This document shows, in pieces, positions 41,570 through 50,715 of a stretch of 64,000 nt of DNA. The stretch lies in the NCBI RefSeq assembly GCF_006337125.1, contig NZ_CP040887.1, positions 2,294,001 through 2,358,000 of the forward strand. Reading direction: 5' to 3'. Positions within the stretch are counted from its first letter, which is position 1. Every line of letters starts with the position of its first letter. The notes beneath the pieces were generated by a model. That model had not been told where the DNA came from and ran no database searches. It saw only the letters and a list, made by a program, of their open reading frames with translations. Origin of the DNA: Serinicoccus chungangensis (GTDB lineage: Bacteria; Actinomycetota; Actinomycetes; Actinomycetales; Dermatophilaceae). Made by a program: the position numbers and the translations under genes.

Positions 41570-41857
41570 CTACGTGTCGCGGCGACGCACGACGGTGACC
41601 TGGGTGCTGGTGATCCGGGTGAGGATCTGGCTGCGCAGCTCGGGCGGCGCGCTCTGGCGGGCGCACGCCCGCCGGACCAGCGCCTTGAGCAGCAGGTCGC
41701 GGTCGTACTCGGCCAGGCAGGACCCGCAGTCGTCCAGGTGGGCCTGGATCCGGGCCCGGTCCACCGGTCCGGTCTCGTTGTCGACGAACTCGAACAGGCG
41801 CAGCAGGACGCCGGCGCAGTCGACGGCGTCCCCGTCGGCCTCGTGACCCTGAGCCAT
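41570..41857 (-). CDS. rsrA: Redox-sensing zinc anti-sigma factor RsrA
   Basis: A 95-residue anti-sigma factor of the ZAS family. The zinc ligands Cys14, His40, Cys44 and Cys47 (HLDDCGSC) have exactly the spacing of Streptomyces RsrA (Cys11, His37, Cys41, Cys44). In that system disulfide stress oxidises the site, releases zinc and frees SigR. The sigR stop overlaps its ATG (TGATG), which couples their synthesis. GTG 41860 is an alternative start. Confidence 0.93.
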   Translation of the reverse strand: MAQGHEADGDAVDCAGVLLRLFEFVDNETGPVDRARIQAHLDDCGSCLAEYDRDLLLKALVRRACARQSAPPELRSQILTRITSTQVTVVRRRDT

Positions 41858-42510
41858 CACGACCCCTCCCCTGCGCGCGTGATGCCGCGCTCCGCGGCGT
41901 AGTCGGTCAGGAGCTCCCGCAGCTGCTTGCGACCCCGGTGCAGCCGGGACATCACGGTGCCGATCGGGGTGTCCATGATGTCGGCGATCTCCTTGTAGGA
42001 GAAACCCTCGACGTCGGCGAGGTACACCGCCATGCGGAAGTCCTCACCGATGCTCGCGAGGGCTCGCGTGACGTCGCTGTCCGGGAGGTGGTCCAGCGCC
42101 TCCGCCTCGGCCGAGCGCAGCCCCACCGATGTGTGGGAGGCGGCCCGCGCCAGCTGGTAGTCCTCGACCTCCGCCGCATCCGACTGCAGCGGCTGGCGCT
42201 GCTTCTTGCGGTAGCTGTTGATGTAGGAGTTGGTGAGGATGCGGTACATCCAGGCGCGCAGGTTGGTCCCGGGCCGGTACTGATGGAAGGCCGCGAACGC
42301 CTTGGCGTAGGTCTCCTGCACCAGGTCCTCGGCGTCGGTCGGGTTCCTCGTGGTCCGCAGCGCCGCGCTGTACATCTGGTCCAGCAACGGCATGGCCTCG
42401 CGCTCGAAGCGCGCGGACCGTTCCTGCGGGCTCTCGGTCGCGACGTCGACGGTCGCATCTGCCGCTGCCTGGGCGTCGATCTCCTCGACGGCCGGCTGGT
42501 CAGTACTCAT
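41857..42510 (-). CDS. sigR: RNA polymerase sigma factor SigR (ECF)
   Basis: A 217-residue ECF sigma factor that drives the thiol-oxidative stress response. Region 2 (about residues 35-105) has [14 protein letters not shown] and [19 protein letters not shown]; region 4 (about 150-205) has [20 protein letters not shown] and [20 protein letters not shown] 42510 is the likely main start; the frame is open to GTG 42591, which would add 27 residues like the unstable long isoform known in Streptomyces. A SigR-type promoter lies upstream. Confidence 0.94.
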   Translation of the reverse strand: MSTDQPAVEEIDAQAAADATVDVATESPQERSARFEREAMPLLDQMYSAALRTTRNPTDAEDLVQETYAKAFAAFHQYRPGTNLRAWMYRILTNSYINSYRKKQRQPLQSDAAEVEDYQLARAASHTSVGLRSAEAEALDHLPDSDVTRALASIGEDFRMAVYLADVEGFSYKEIADIMDTPIGTVMSRLHRGRKQLRELLTDYAAERGITRAGEGS

Positions 42511-42629
42511 CGCCGTCCAGCCTAGCCCGTGCGGGCTCGCCAGGGCGAAGCCGCCAGCCGCCTCACCCGGAGCGGTCGTGGTTCTCAGCACTCTCGTTTC
42601 CTCCGCAGTGTCGTCGCAACTGGGGGGTC

Positions 42630-42656
42630 AACGTGGGGATCGGGCGCGCGCATTCC
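42630..42656 (-). promoter_or_regulatory. SigR-dependent autoregulatory promoter
   Basis: On the minus strand GGAAT (42652-42656), a 19-base spacer and GTT (42630-42632), matching the SigR consensus GGAAT-N18/19-GTT. The predicted start near 42622 lies about 110 bases before ATG 42510 and before the upstream GTG 42591, so this transcript could also make a longer SigR. Confidence 0.8.
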
Positions 42657-42697
42657 CGGCTCCCGGGTGGGCGGGAGGAGAATGGGACGATGGGCGG

Positions 42698-43942
42698 GTG
42701 AACCCGAGCGCGCGCCCCGACCGACTCCGTCCGCTGACCCAGCCGGCGAAGCTGCAGAACGTCCTCTACGAGATCCGCGGTCCGGTGGCGGCCCGGGCGG
42801 CGGCCCTGGAGGCGGAGGGGCACCGCATCCTCAAGCTCAACATCGGCAACCCCGCGCCGTTCGGCTTCGAGGCCCCCGACATCATCCTGCAGGACATGAT
42901 CGCGGCGCTGCCCGGTGCGCAGGGCTACTCGGAGTCCAAGGGCATCCTCCCCGCCCGCCGCGCCGTCGTCTCCCGCTACCAGGACGAGCCGGACTTCCCC
43001 CCGCTCGACGTCGACCACGTCTACCTCGGCAACGGCGTCTCCGAGCTCATCATGATGACGCTCAACGCCCTTCTCGACCCCGGCGACGAGGTGCTCGTCC
43101 CCGCACCGGACTACCCCCTGTGGACCGCTGCGACGAGCCTGGCCGGCGGCATACCGCGCCACTACCTGTGCGACGAGACGGACGGCTGGAACCCGCAGGT
43201 GGAGGACATCCGGGCCAAGATCACCCCGCGCACCAAGGCCCTGGTCGTCATCAACCCGAACAACCCCACCGGGGCGGTCTACTCGCGCGAGGTGCTCGAG
43301 CAGGTCGTCGAGCTGGCGCGCGAGCACTCCCTGCTGCTGCTGGCCGACGAGATCTACGACCGCATCGTCTACGACGACGCCCGGCACGTGTCGATCGCCT
43401 CGTTGGCGCCCGACCTGCTCTGCCTGACCTTCAACGGCCTGTCCAAGACCTACCGGGTGGCCGGCTACCGGGCCGGCTGGGTCGCCATCACCGGGCCCAC
43501 CGCGCACGCCAGGGGCTTCCTCGAGGGCATCGAGCTGCTCGCCTCCACCCGGCTGTGCCCCAACGTGCCGGCCCAGCACGCGATCCAGGTGGCGGTGTCC
43601 GGCCACCAGAGCATCGAGGAGCTGGTCGCGCCGGGAGGTCGCCTCGCCGAGCAGCGCGACATCGCCACCGGCATGCTGAACGCCATGGAGGGGGTGAGCT
43701 GCGTGGAGCCGCGGGGGGCCCTCTACGTCTTCCCCCGCCTCGATCCCGAGGTCCACGAGATCCACGACGACGTGCAGCTGTGCCTCGACCTGCTGGAGCG
43801 CGAGAAGATCCTCGTCGTGCACGGGACCGGGTTCAACTGGCCCACCCCCGACCACCTGCGCGTCGTGACCCTCCCCTGGGGGGCGGACCTGCGAGCGGCC
43901 CTGGAGCGGATGGGCAACTTCCTGTCCGCCTACCGCCAGTGA
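42698..43942 (+). CDS. PLP-dependent aminotransferase, AlaA-like
   Basis: A 414-residue class I/II aminotransferase. It has LNIGNPAPFGFEAPDII near residues 47-63, VINPNNPTGAVYSREVL near 184-200, and the PLP lysine Lys250 in NGLSKTYRVAGYRAGW. The whole sequence resembles AlaA, the glutamate-pyruvate aminotransferase making alanine. Start GTG 42698; the nearest ATGs are out of frame. It diverges from sigR; the next gene begins 17 bases after it. Confidence 0.88.
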   Translation: MNPSARPDRLRPLTQPAKLQNVLYEIRGPVAARAAALEAEGHRILKLNIGNPAPFGFEAPDIILQDMIAALPGAQGYSESKGILPARRAVVSRYQDEPDFPPLDVDHVYLGNGVSELIMMTLNALLDPGDEVLVPAPDYPLWTAATSLAGGIPRHYLCDETDGWNPQVEDIRAKITPRTKALVVINPNNPTGAVYSREVLEQVVELAREHSLLLLADEIYDRIVYDDARHVSIASLAPDLLCLTFNGLSKTYRVAGYRAGWVAITGPTAHARGFLEGIELLASTRLCPNVPAQHAIQVAVSGHQSIEELVAPGGRLAEQRDIATGMLNAMEGVSCVEPRGALYVFPRLDPEVHEIHDDVQLCLDLLEREKILVVHGTGFNWPTPDHLRVVTLPWGADLRAALERMGNFLSAYRQ

Positions 43943-43958
43943 GAGGCCGGAGCTGCTG

Positions 43959-44819
43959 ATGTGCGGACGGTATGCCGCGAGCGCCCACCCGGACGAGCTC
44001 GTCGAGGCCTACGACGTCGAGCTCGACGCCACCGGTGAGCGGTCGCTCAGCCTGCTGAAGAACCCACAGACGCCGGCGCCGGGCGAGCCCGACTACAACG
44101 TGGCACCCAGCAAGCAGGCCCCCGTGGTGCTGACCCGCGCGCCTCGGACCGCCACGGAGGCCGCGGACCCCGACGACGCCGCCCCGGCCCCGGTCCGGCA
44201 GCTGCGGCTGCTCACCTGGGGCCTGGTGCCGTCCTGGGCCAAGGACCCCTCCGTCGGGGCACGCATGATCAACGCGCGTCAGGAGACCCTGCTGGAGAAG
44301 CCGGCCTTCTCCCGCGCGGCCCTGGCCCGGCGCGCCCTCGTGCCCGTCAGCGGGTGGTACGAGTGGCAGGCCAGCCCGGTGGCGAAGGACACCAGAGGCA
44401 AGCCCCGCAAGCAGCCCTTCTACGTCAGTCGCGCAGACGGCCTGCCGCTGGCGCTGGCCGGCGTCTACGAGTTCTGGCGCAACCCGCAGTCCCCGCCCGA
44501 CGACGAGGACGCCTGGCTGGTGACCTACGCGGTCATCACCACCGCTGCGGAGCCGGGCCTGGACCGCATCCACGAGCGCCAGCCGCTCGCCCTCGAGCCC
44601 GACCAGTGGCGCGACTGGCTCGACCCCGGCCTCACGGACGCCGACGACGTCCGGTCGATGGTCGCGGCGGCGCACGTGCCGGGCCGCTTCACGGCCTGGC
44701 CCGTGAGCCGGGCCGTGGGCAGTGCCGGCAGCAACGGAGCGGGCCTGGTGGAGCCCCTCCCGGCCACCGAGCTGGTGGGGGCGGTCGACCCCGTCAGCGG
44801 AGAGGTGATCGGCGGGTGA
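43959..44819 (+). CDS. SRAP (YedK/HMCES) abasic-site-processing protein
   Basis: Shields abasic sites in single-stranded DNA by a thiazolidine crosslink through Cys2. The 286-residue protein begins MCGRYAAS, so Cys2 is present after Met removal, and has the active-site MINARQET (Asn), VSGWYEWQ (Glu) and RIHERQPL (His). A Pro/Ala-rich insertion at about 60-85 is family variation. In mycobacteria the SRAP gene also lies near sigH and aroA, which fits this locus. Confidence 0.92.
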   Translation: MCGRYAASAHPDELVEAYDVELDATGERSLSLLKNPQTPAPGEPDYNVAPSKQAPVVLTRAPRTATEAADPDDAAPAPVRQLRLLTWGLVPSWAKDPSVGARMINARQETLLEKPAFSRAALARRALVPVSGWYEWQASPVAKDTRGKPRKQPFYVSRADGLPLALAGVYEFWRNPQSPPDDEDAWLVTYAVITTAAEPGLDRIHERQPLALEPDQWRDWLDPGLTDADDVRSMVAAAHVPGRFTAWPVSRAVGSAGSNGAGLVEPLPATELVGAVDPVSGEVIGG

Positions 44820-44826
44820 CCCCACG

Positions 44827-46050
44827 ATGAGGGTGGTGGTGGCGGCCATCGGCAGCCGGGGCGACGTCCTTCCCTTCACCCACCTCGCGGGGCGCTTCGC
44901 GGCGGCCGGGCACGACGTCACCCTCGTCACGCACGGGACGCTCGTGGACGGCGCCCACCCCGGCCTGCGCGTGGCGGAGGTCTCCAGCGACCCCGAGGAG
45001 CTGCTCGCCGGCCCGGCGGCCCGGGCTGTGCGTCGCGGCAGCCCCCGACAGCTGAGCCGTACCCGGCAGCTCTTCGCGGACTTCATCGACTCCGCGCGGC
45101 AACCGGCCCTGGAGGCCCTGGAGGGCGCGGACGTCCTGGTGGCGTCCACCTTCGCCATCGCCGCGGTGCACGAGGCCCTGGACCGCTCCGTCCCGGTGGT
45201 CCGGGCGCACATGTGGCCGGAGCACGCCGACCTCCGGGGGCCCATGCCCCTCCTCCCCTACTCGTGGCTGCTGCCCGGGCCGCTGCGACGGCTCGCCCGG
45301 CGCGGGCTGCGCGGCGTCGAGAGCTACCTGGGCGGGGTCGACGGCCGGTGGCGGCGCGGTCGGCTGCACCTCGTCGCCCGCCATCCGGTGACCCTGACGA
45401 CCTCGACGCACGGCTCCCTCTACGCCTTCAGCCGCGAGCTCGTCCCCGACAGCCCGGAGCACGGCACCGTGACCGGGTGGTGGACGGCTCAGGGCGGCTC
45501 GCGGCCGCTCTCGGCGCCGGTGGCGCGAGCCCTGGACGACGGCCACGAGTGGATCTACGTCGGCTTCGGATCGATGCACCAGCGCGACCCGGACGCCCTG
45601 CTGCACCGCCTGGAGGAGGTCTGCGCCCGCCTCGGGGTCCACGCCCTCGTCCAGGTGGCGGGTGGGGACACCAGCGCCCACCCCCACCTGCTGGCCGTCG
45701 CCGGGGAACCGCACGACGCGCTGTTCGGGAAGGTGCGCGCGGTCGTGCACCACGGCGGCGCGGGCACGACGGGCGCCGCGGTCCGGGCGGGCACCCCCTC
45801 GGTCGTGGTGCCGCACCTGGCCGACCAGTTCTACTGGGGCCGGCGGCTGCACCTCCTGGGGGTGGCGCCGCGCCCGGTCCCCCGCACGGTGGCGTCCACC
45901 AGCAGGCTCACCCGGGCGCTGTCCGAGGCCCTGTCGCCACCGGTGCGACGACGGGCCGCCGACCTCGCCCGCCGGGTCGAGGGCGAGGACGGGTGCGGCG
46001 TCGCGGTCCGACAGGTCGAGGAGTGGCTGGCCCGCGCGGAGAGCCGGTGA
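44827..46050 (+). CDS. GT1-family glycosyltransferase (UGT-like)
   Basis: A 407-residue GT-B enzyme. The N-terminus has the IGSRGDVLPFTHLAGRFAAA loop (about residues 8-27) and the C-terminus the UGT-type donor site VHHGGAGTTGAAVRAGTP and VVVPHLADQFYWGRRL (about 303-338), as in macrolide and sterol glucosyltransferases. It would glycosylate a lipid or small molecule; acceptor unknown. It starts seven bases after SRAP, and its TGA overlaps the next gene (GTGA). Confidence 0.85.
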   Translation: MRVVVAAIGSRGDVLPFTHLAGRFAAAGHDVTLVTHGTLVDGAHPGLRVAEVSSDPEELLAGPAARAVRRGSPRQLSRTRQLFADFIDSARQPALEALEGADVLVASTFAIAAVHEALDRSVPVVRAHMWPEHADLRGPMPLLPYSWLLPGPLRRLARRGLRGVESYLGGVDGRWRRGRLHLVARHPVTLTTSTHGSLYAFSRELVPDSPEHGTVTGWWTAQGGSRPLSAPVARALDDGHEWIYVGFGSMHQRDPDALLHRLEEVCARLGVHALVQVAGGDTSAHPHLLAVAGEPHDALFGKVRAVVHHGGAGTTGAAVRAGTPSVVVPHLADQFYWGRRLHLLGVAPRPVPRTVASTSRLTRALSEALSPPVRRRAADLARRVEGEDGCGVAVRQVEEWLARAESR

Positions 46051-47486
46051 GGTCGGCCGTCCCGGTCCGGGTCGACCCCAGCCCGCTCCGGGTGGCCGCG
46101 CCACCCATGCTGGCGGTGGCCCTGGTGCTGCTCGTCGTCGCACCTCGCTACGGGCCGCACTGGGACGAGCTGTACTTCGGCATGCTGCCGCCCCGGTGGT
46201 GGTACGAGGACCAGCCTCCCCTGACCGTCTGGATCACGTGGGCGCTCGGCCGGGTCAGCGACGACCTGTGGGTGCAGCGTCTGCCCGCCGTCGCGGCCGC
46301 CGTCGCGGGCGCGTTCGTGGCGACCCTCTACCCCCGCACCCTGGGTGCCTCCCCGCGGGTCCAGCGTCTGGCGGGGTGGGCGCACGCCTTCACGGTCTAC
46401 CCCCTCATCATGGGTCACCTCTTCACCACGTCGAGCCTCGACCTGCTGGCCTGGCAGGTCGTCGTCCTGTGCGTCCTGCGCGCGACCACGGGCCACCCGC
46501 ACGGGCTGTTCTGGGCGGGGACGGTCGCCGGCGTGGCGTGCTGGAACAAGCTGCTCGTCGTCGTCCTCGCAGCGGCCCTGCTCGTCGGCCTGCTGGTGGC
46601 CCGACGCGGCGTGCTGCTCACCCGGGACGCCCTGCACGGCTCGCTGGCCCTCGTCGTCCTCGGTGCTCCGCAGGTGCTGCTGCAGCTCGTCCACGGCATA
46701 CCGATGACCCAGGTCTCCAGCGGCCTGGTCGACCAGCAGGGGGATCTCGTCCGCCTCCTCCTGCTGCCCGCCCTCGCGCTCTTCCTCGGACCCCCGCTGC
46801 TGCTCGTCTGGGTGGGCGGGCTCCTCGGCCCCTGGCGCAGCGACCACCCCGCCCGCTTCCTGCTGCCGACGGCCGTCGTCGTCGTCCTCTGGACCCTCGC
46901 CCACCCCTCGCAGCCCTACTACCCGGTCGGCGTGCTGCTGCCCGCCCTGGCCGTGGGGTGGGTGACCTCGGGGGTGGCGCGACGGTGGAGCCCGCGCAGG
47001 AGCTCCCTGGTGGTCGCCGCCAACGGGGTCGTCGCCTGTCTCCTCTGCCTGCCTCTCCTGCCACCGTCCGAGCCCTGGCTGTCGACGCTGTCGCGGGTCG
47101 ACCCGACGATCCGCGACCAGGTCGGCTGGCCGGGGTACGCCGAGCAGATCAGCTCCCTGAGGGCGCCGGGGGAGGACGTCGTCGTCGACACCTACGCCCT
47201 GGCCGGAGCGGTGCACCGCTACGGCACCCCCGAGGACCGCGCGGCCGTGTACTCCGGCCACAACGCGCTCTGGGACCTCGGTCCCCCCACGAGCGACCGG
47301 GTGCTGCTCGTCGGCGAGGACGCCGTGCAGCAGCGCGACGCCTTCGCCGGCTGTCGGTCGGCGGGGTCGCTGCAGACGGGTCCGGTCGTCCACCCGGAGC
47401 TCGCGCACGTCCCCCTGCTGCACTGCACCGGGCCGGTCACGGACTGGCCGACCCTCTGGCCCCGCTTCCGTCGGCTGACCGGCTGA
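46047..47486 (+). CDS. Polytopic GT39/ArnT-like glycosyltransferase
   Basis: A 479-residue membrane protein with about ten transmembrane helices and a C-terminal extracytoplasmic domain (about 370-479). The first loop has the acidic YGPHWDELYFGMLPPRWWY near residues 34-52, followed by QPPLTVW, which is typical of GT-C enzymes (PMT/ArnT, 'glycosyltransferase family 39') that use polyprenyl-phosphate sugars. Coupled by overlap with the UGT-like gene; both may serve one glycan or glycolipid. No close functional parallel recognised. Confidence 0.8.
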   Translation: MRSAVPVRVDPSPLRVAAPPMLAVALVLLVVAPRYGPHWDELYFGMLPPRWWYEDQPPLTVWITWALGRVSDDLWVQRLPAVAAAVAGAFVATLYPRTLGASPRVQRLAGWAHAFTVYPLIMGHLFTTSSLDLLAWQVVVLCVLRATTGHPHGLFWAGTVAGVACWNKLLVVVLAAALLVGLLVARRGVLLTRDALHGSLALVVLGAPQVLLQLVHGIPMTQVSSGLVDQQGDLVRLLLLPALALFLGPPLLLVWVGGLLGPWRSDHPARFLLPTAVVVVLWTLAHPSQPYYPVGVLLPALAVGWVTSGVARRWSPRRSSLVVAANGVVACLLCLPLLPPSEPWLSTLSRVDPTIRDQVGWPGYAEQISSLRAPGEDVVVDTYALAGAVHRYGTPEDRAAVYSGHNALWDLGPPTSDRVLLVGEDAVQQRDAFAGCRSAGSLQTGPVVHPELAHVPLLHCTGPVTDWPTLWPRFRRLTG

Positions 47487-47498
47487 CCCCGGGCACGC

Positions 47499-48125
47499 TC
47501 AGCCCGACCTCGAGGTCAGCAGCCGCACCGACTCCACCAGCAGCGCGAGGAGCAGGCAGGAGACGATGATCATCTGCCCGGTGCCCTCCTGGACCAGGGC
47601 CGGGGGCACGCGGTTCTCGGCGCAGAAGAGCAGCGCCACCGTCGCCAGCACGCCCCGGGTCGGCCGACCGCGCTCCAGCCACGCCGTCTCCGGCCGCACG
47701 GCGGAGAGCAGGAGACCTCCTGCCGGGACCACCAGCGCCAGGATCACACCCGCCAGGTGCACGGCCCCGGTGTCCCCGGCGGGGAAGACCGCGGCGACCA
47801 CCAGGCCCAGGCCCATGACCGCCACGCTGCCGGCGAGCCAGCGGCCCCACCGGGCGGTCAGGCAGAGCGCTGACGCCGTCAGCAGCACCCCGGTGAGCAG
47901 CAGCCCGACATTGAACGCCGTCGCGCCGGGCGAGCAGATCCACCGCCCGTCCCGGGGCCGGCAGGCGCCGTCCCCCAGGTCGCTGATCATGTTCACCGAC
48001 CAGACGAAGGTCGTGCCCGTGGTATGGATCGCCGCCCCGACCGTGGCGGCGAACAGCAGCATGGCGGCCAGCACCCCCGCACCGCCGAGCACCGCCCGAC
48101 GGTTCGACACCGGGGAGCGAGTCAT
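47499..48125 (-). CDS. DUF998 membrane protein
   Basis: A 208-residue protein with about six transmembrane segments and the DUF998 pattern: first helix, then the short loop TTFVWSVNMISDLGDGAC with a conserved Asp and two cysteines that flank an extracytoplasmic loop (GAC...WIC), and FPAGDTGAVHLAGV. Function unknown. It converges with the GT39 gene 12 bases away and diverges from aroA across 207 bases that hold no other gene. Confidence 0.8.
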   Translation of the reverse strand: MTRSPVSNRRAVLGGAGVLAAMLLFAATVGAAIHTTGTTFVWSVNMISDLGDGACRPRDGRWICSPGATAFNVGLLLTGVLLTASALCLTARWGRWLAGSVAVMGLGLVVAAVFPAGDTGAVHLAGVILALVVPAGGLLLSAVRPETAWLERGRPTRGVLATVALLFCAENRVPPALVQEGTGQMIIVSCLLLALLVESVRLLTSRSG

Positions 48126-48332
48126 CTCGGGCGGTCCTTCGGCCTCGGGCAGCCAGGGGTGCGTCGGACAGGTCCGCCGGTCCGGGACGGACCGAGCCTG
48201 CTCGACCTGGACCAGGAGGAGCGGACGGCACCCACCGACCGACGCGGGAACGGTAGCACCGAAGGTCCCGGGCGGCGGTGGAGGCGCTAGGTTTGACCCG
48301 GGACCGAGACCACGACGAGGGAGCCACCTGCG

Positions 48333-49652
48333 ATGACCGACGCGCCGACCTGGGCCGCGCCCCTCGCCGACGGCCCGATCGACGCCCGGGTCCGCGTGCC
48401 GGGCAGCAAGTCGCTCACCAACCGCTGGCTGGTGCTCGCCCTGCTGGCGGACGGGCCGAGCACCCTGCGTCACCCGCTGCGGTCCGACGACAGCCTGCAC
48501 ATGGTCGGCGCGCTGCGGGCCCTCGGTGCGGAAGTGGACGACGAGGACCCGGAGGCCTGGGTGGTCCGGCCGCCGGAGGGAGGACCTCGGGGTGGGGTGG
48601 ACGTCGACTGCGGGCAGGCCGGCACGGTCATGCGCTTCGTCCCACCGGTCGCGGCCCTGGCCGACGGCATGGTCCGCTTCGACGGGCACCCGAGCGCCCG
48701 TGCCCGGCCGGTCGGGCCGGTGCTCCGGGCGCTCGCCGACATCGGGGTCGACGTCCACGACGGTGGGAGGGGGACCCTGCCCTTCGAGGTCCTCGGCCCG
48801 CTGCGCGACGACGGCTCCGGCCGCGCCCCGCACGTCCGCATGGACGCCTCCGCCAGCTCGCAGTTCGTCTCCGCGCTGCTGCTCGCGGGTGCGGCATACC
48901 CGGCCGGCCTCCGGCTGGAGCACACCGGGACGACGCTGCCGAGCCTGCCGCACATCGAGATGACGCTGGACGTCCTGGGCGCGGTCGGCGTCCACGTCCA
49001 GCGCCCGGACCCGACGAGCTGGCTGGTCCCTCCCGGCCCGGTGCGCGCGTTCGACGTGGCCGTGGAGCCCGACCTGTCCTCGGCCGCCCCCTTCCTCGCC
49101 CTGGCGGCGGCCACGGGAGGATCGGTCCTGGTGCCGGGCTGGCCGGAGCGGACCACCCAGCCGGGTGCGCGGATGCGCGAGGTCCTGGAGGCCGTCGGAG
49201 CCCGCACCGAGACCACCGCCGAAGGGCTGCTCGCGACCGGTGCCGCGGACGGGCGGCTGTCCGGCGTCGACCTGGACCTGTCCGAGGTGGGGGAGCTCAC
49301 CCCCGTGGTCGCCGCACTCTGCGCGCTGGCCGACTCCCCCAGCCGGCTGCGCGGGGTGGCGCACCTCCGGGGGCACGAGACCGACCGCCTCGCCGCCCTG
49401 GCTGCCGAGCTGGGACGCCTGGGCGCCCACGCGCAGGAGCTGCCCGACGGCCTCGCCATCGAGCCCGGCGACCTCGTGGGCACCCGGCTGCGCACCTACC
49501 ACGACCACCGGATGGTGATGTTCGGCGCGGTGGTCGGGTCCGTGGTGCCCGACGTCGTGCTCGAGGACCCGGGGGCGGCGGGCAAGACCTTCCCCGGCTT
49601 CGACCTGGCCTGGGAGCAGGCCCTCGGCGCTGCCGGCGGGGACGAGGGATGA
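48333..49652 (+). CDS. aroA: 3-phosphoshikimate 1-carboxyvinyltransferase (EPSP synthase)
   Basis: Joins PEP to shikimate 3-phosphate on the way to chorismate. The 439-residue protein has VPGSKSLTNRWLVLA near residues 22-36 (catalytic Lys), DCGQAGTVMRFVPP near 92-105 (the PEP-site NAGTAxR reads QAGTVMR, usual in actinobacteria), SSQFVSALLLAG, GHETDRLAAL near 351 and TYHDHRMVM near 390. GAGGGAG upstream supports ATG 48333. Confidence 0.96.
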   Translation: MTDAPTWAAPLADGPIDARVRVPGSKSLTNRWLVLALLADGPSTLRHPLRSDDSLHMVGALRALGAEVDDEDPEAWVVRPPEGGPRGGVDVDCGQAGTVMRFVPPVAALADGMVRFDGHPSARARPVGPVLRALADIGVDVHDGGRGTLPFEVLGPLRDDGSGRAPHVRMDASASSQFVSALLLAGAAYPAGLRLEHTGTTLPSLPHIEMTLDVLGAVGVHVQRPDPTSWLVPPGPVRAFDVAVEPDLSSAAPFLALAAATGGSVLVPGWPERTTQPGARMREVLEAVGARTETTAEGLLATGAADGRLSGVDLDLSEVGELTPVVAALCALADSPSRLRGVAHLRGHETDRLAALAAELGRLGAHAQELPDGLAIEPGDLVGTRLRTYHDHRMVMFGAVVGSVVPDVVLEDPGAAGKTFPGFDLAWEQALGAAGGDEG

Positions 49653-49659
49653 GCCCCGC

Positions 49660-50688
49660 ATGAGCGGTCGCTACGACCACCTCGACGAGTCGGACGTGCG
49701 CGTCCGGCCCTCCCGCAAGGGGTCGCGGCCCCGCACCAAGGACCGGCCCTCCCACGACGACGCCGTCCGCGGGGTGGTCACCACGGTCGACCGGGGGCGC
49801 TACACCGCCAGGGTGGCGGACCGGACGGTCGTCGCCATGAGGGCCCGCGAGCTGGGGCGCAGCCGCATCGTCGTCGGCGACCGGGTCGGGATGGTGGGCG
49901 ACACGACCGGGCGACCCGACTCGCTGGCCCGCATCGTGCGGGTCGAGGAACGGCGCACCGTGCTGCGGCGCAGCGCGGACGACTCGGACACCGTGGAGCG
50001 GGTCATCGTCGCCAACGCCGACCAGCTGGTCGTCGTGACCGCCCTCGCCGACCCCGAGCCGCGCGAGCGCATGGTGGACCGGTGCCTGGTCGCCGCCTAC
50101 GACGCGGGCCTCGACCCGCTGCTGGTCCTCACCAAGGCCGACCTGGCCTCCCCCGACGCCTTCCTGCGCCACTACGCGGCGCTCGACGTGCCCTCCGTCG
50201 TGACGGCCACGGTGCCCGGCGAGGGCGGCGGCGCCGTCGACCCGGCCGCCGTCGAGCGGGTGCGCGAGGCCCTGCTCGGCCGCACCAGCGTGCTCGTCGG
50301 CCACTCGGGGGTGGGCAAGTCGACCCTCGTCAACGCCCTCGTGCCCGACGCCGCCCGCTCGACGGGTGCGGTCAACGCGGTCACGGGACGGGGGCGGCAC
50401 ACCTCCACCTCGGCCGTCGCCCTGGAGCTGGCCGGAGGCGGGTGGGTGGTCGACACCCCCGGTGTGCGCTCGTTCGGCCTCGGGCACGTCGACCCGGCCA
50501 GCTTCGTGGAGCACTTCGAGGACCTCGCCGCGGGGACCGCGGGGTGCCCACGCGGCTGCAGCCACGACGAGCCGGACTGCGCCCTGGACGCCTGGGTGGA
50601 CGAGGGGCGCGCGGGGCCGGCCGGTGCCGCCCGGCTGGAGTCGTTGCGCCGGTTGCTGCGCAGCCGGACCGGTGAGGACCACGGCTGA
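49660..50688 (+). CDS. rsgA: Ribosome small-subunit-dependent GTPase RsgA
   Basis: A 342-residue circularly permuted GTPase that checks 30S maturation. Order seen: OB domain (about 30-105), G4 LLVLTKADL near 147, G1 GHSGVGKSTLVNAL near 212-225, G3 VVDTPGVRSFGLG near 264, then the zinc site CPRGCSHDEPDC near 296-307. It follows aroA by seven bases, the conserved aroA-rsgA pairing of actinobacteria. Confidence 0.96.
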   Translation: MSGRYDHLDESDVRVRPSRKGSRPRTKDRPSHDDAVRGVVTTVDRGRYTARVADRTVVAMRARELGRSRIVVGDRVGMVGDTTGRPDSLARIVRVEERRTVLRRSADDSDTVERVIVANADQLVVVTALADPEPRERMVDRCLVAAYDAGLDPLLVLTKADLASPDAFLRHYAALDVPSVVTATVPGEGGGAVDPAAVERVREALLGRTSVLVGHSGVGKSTLVNALVPDAARSTGAVNAVTGRGRHTSTSAVALELAGGGWVVDTPGVRSFGLGHVDPASFVEHFEDLAAGTAGCPRGCSHDEPDCALDAWVDEGRAGPAGAARLESLRRLLRSRTGEDHG

Positions 50689-50715
50689 ACGCTGACCAGC
50701 GGTTACGGTGAACGG

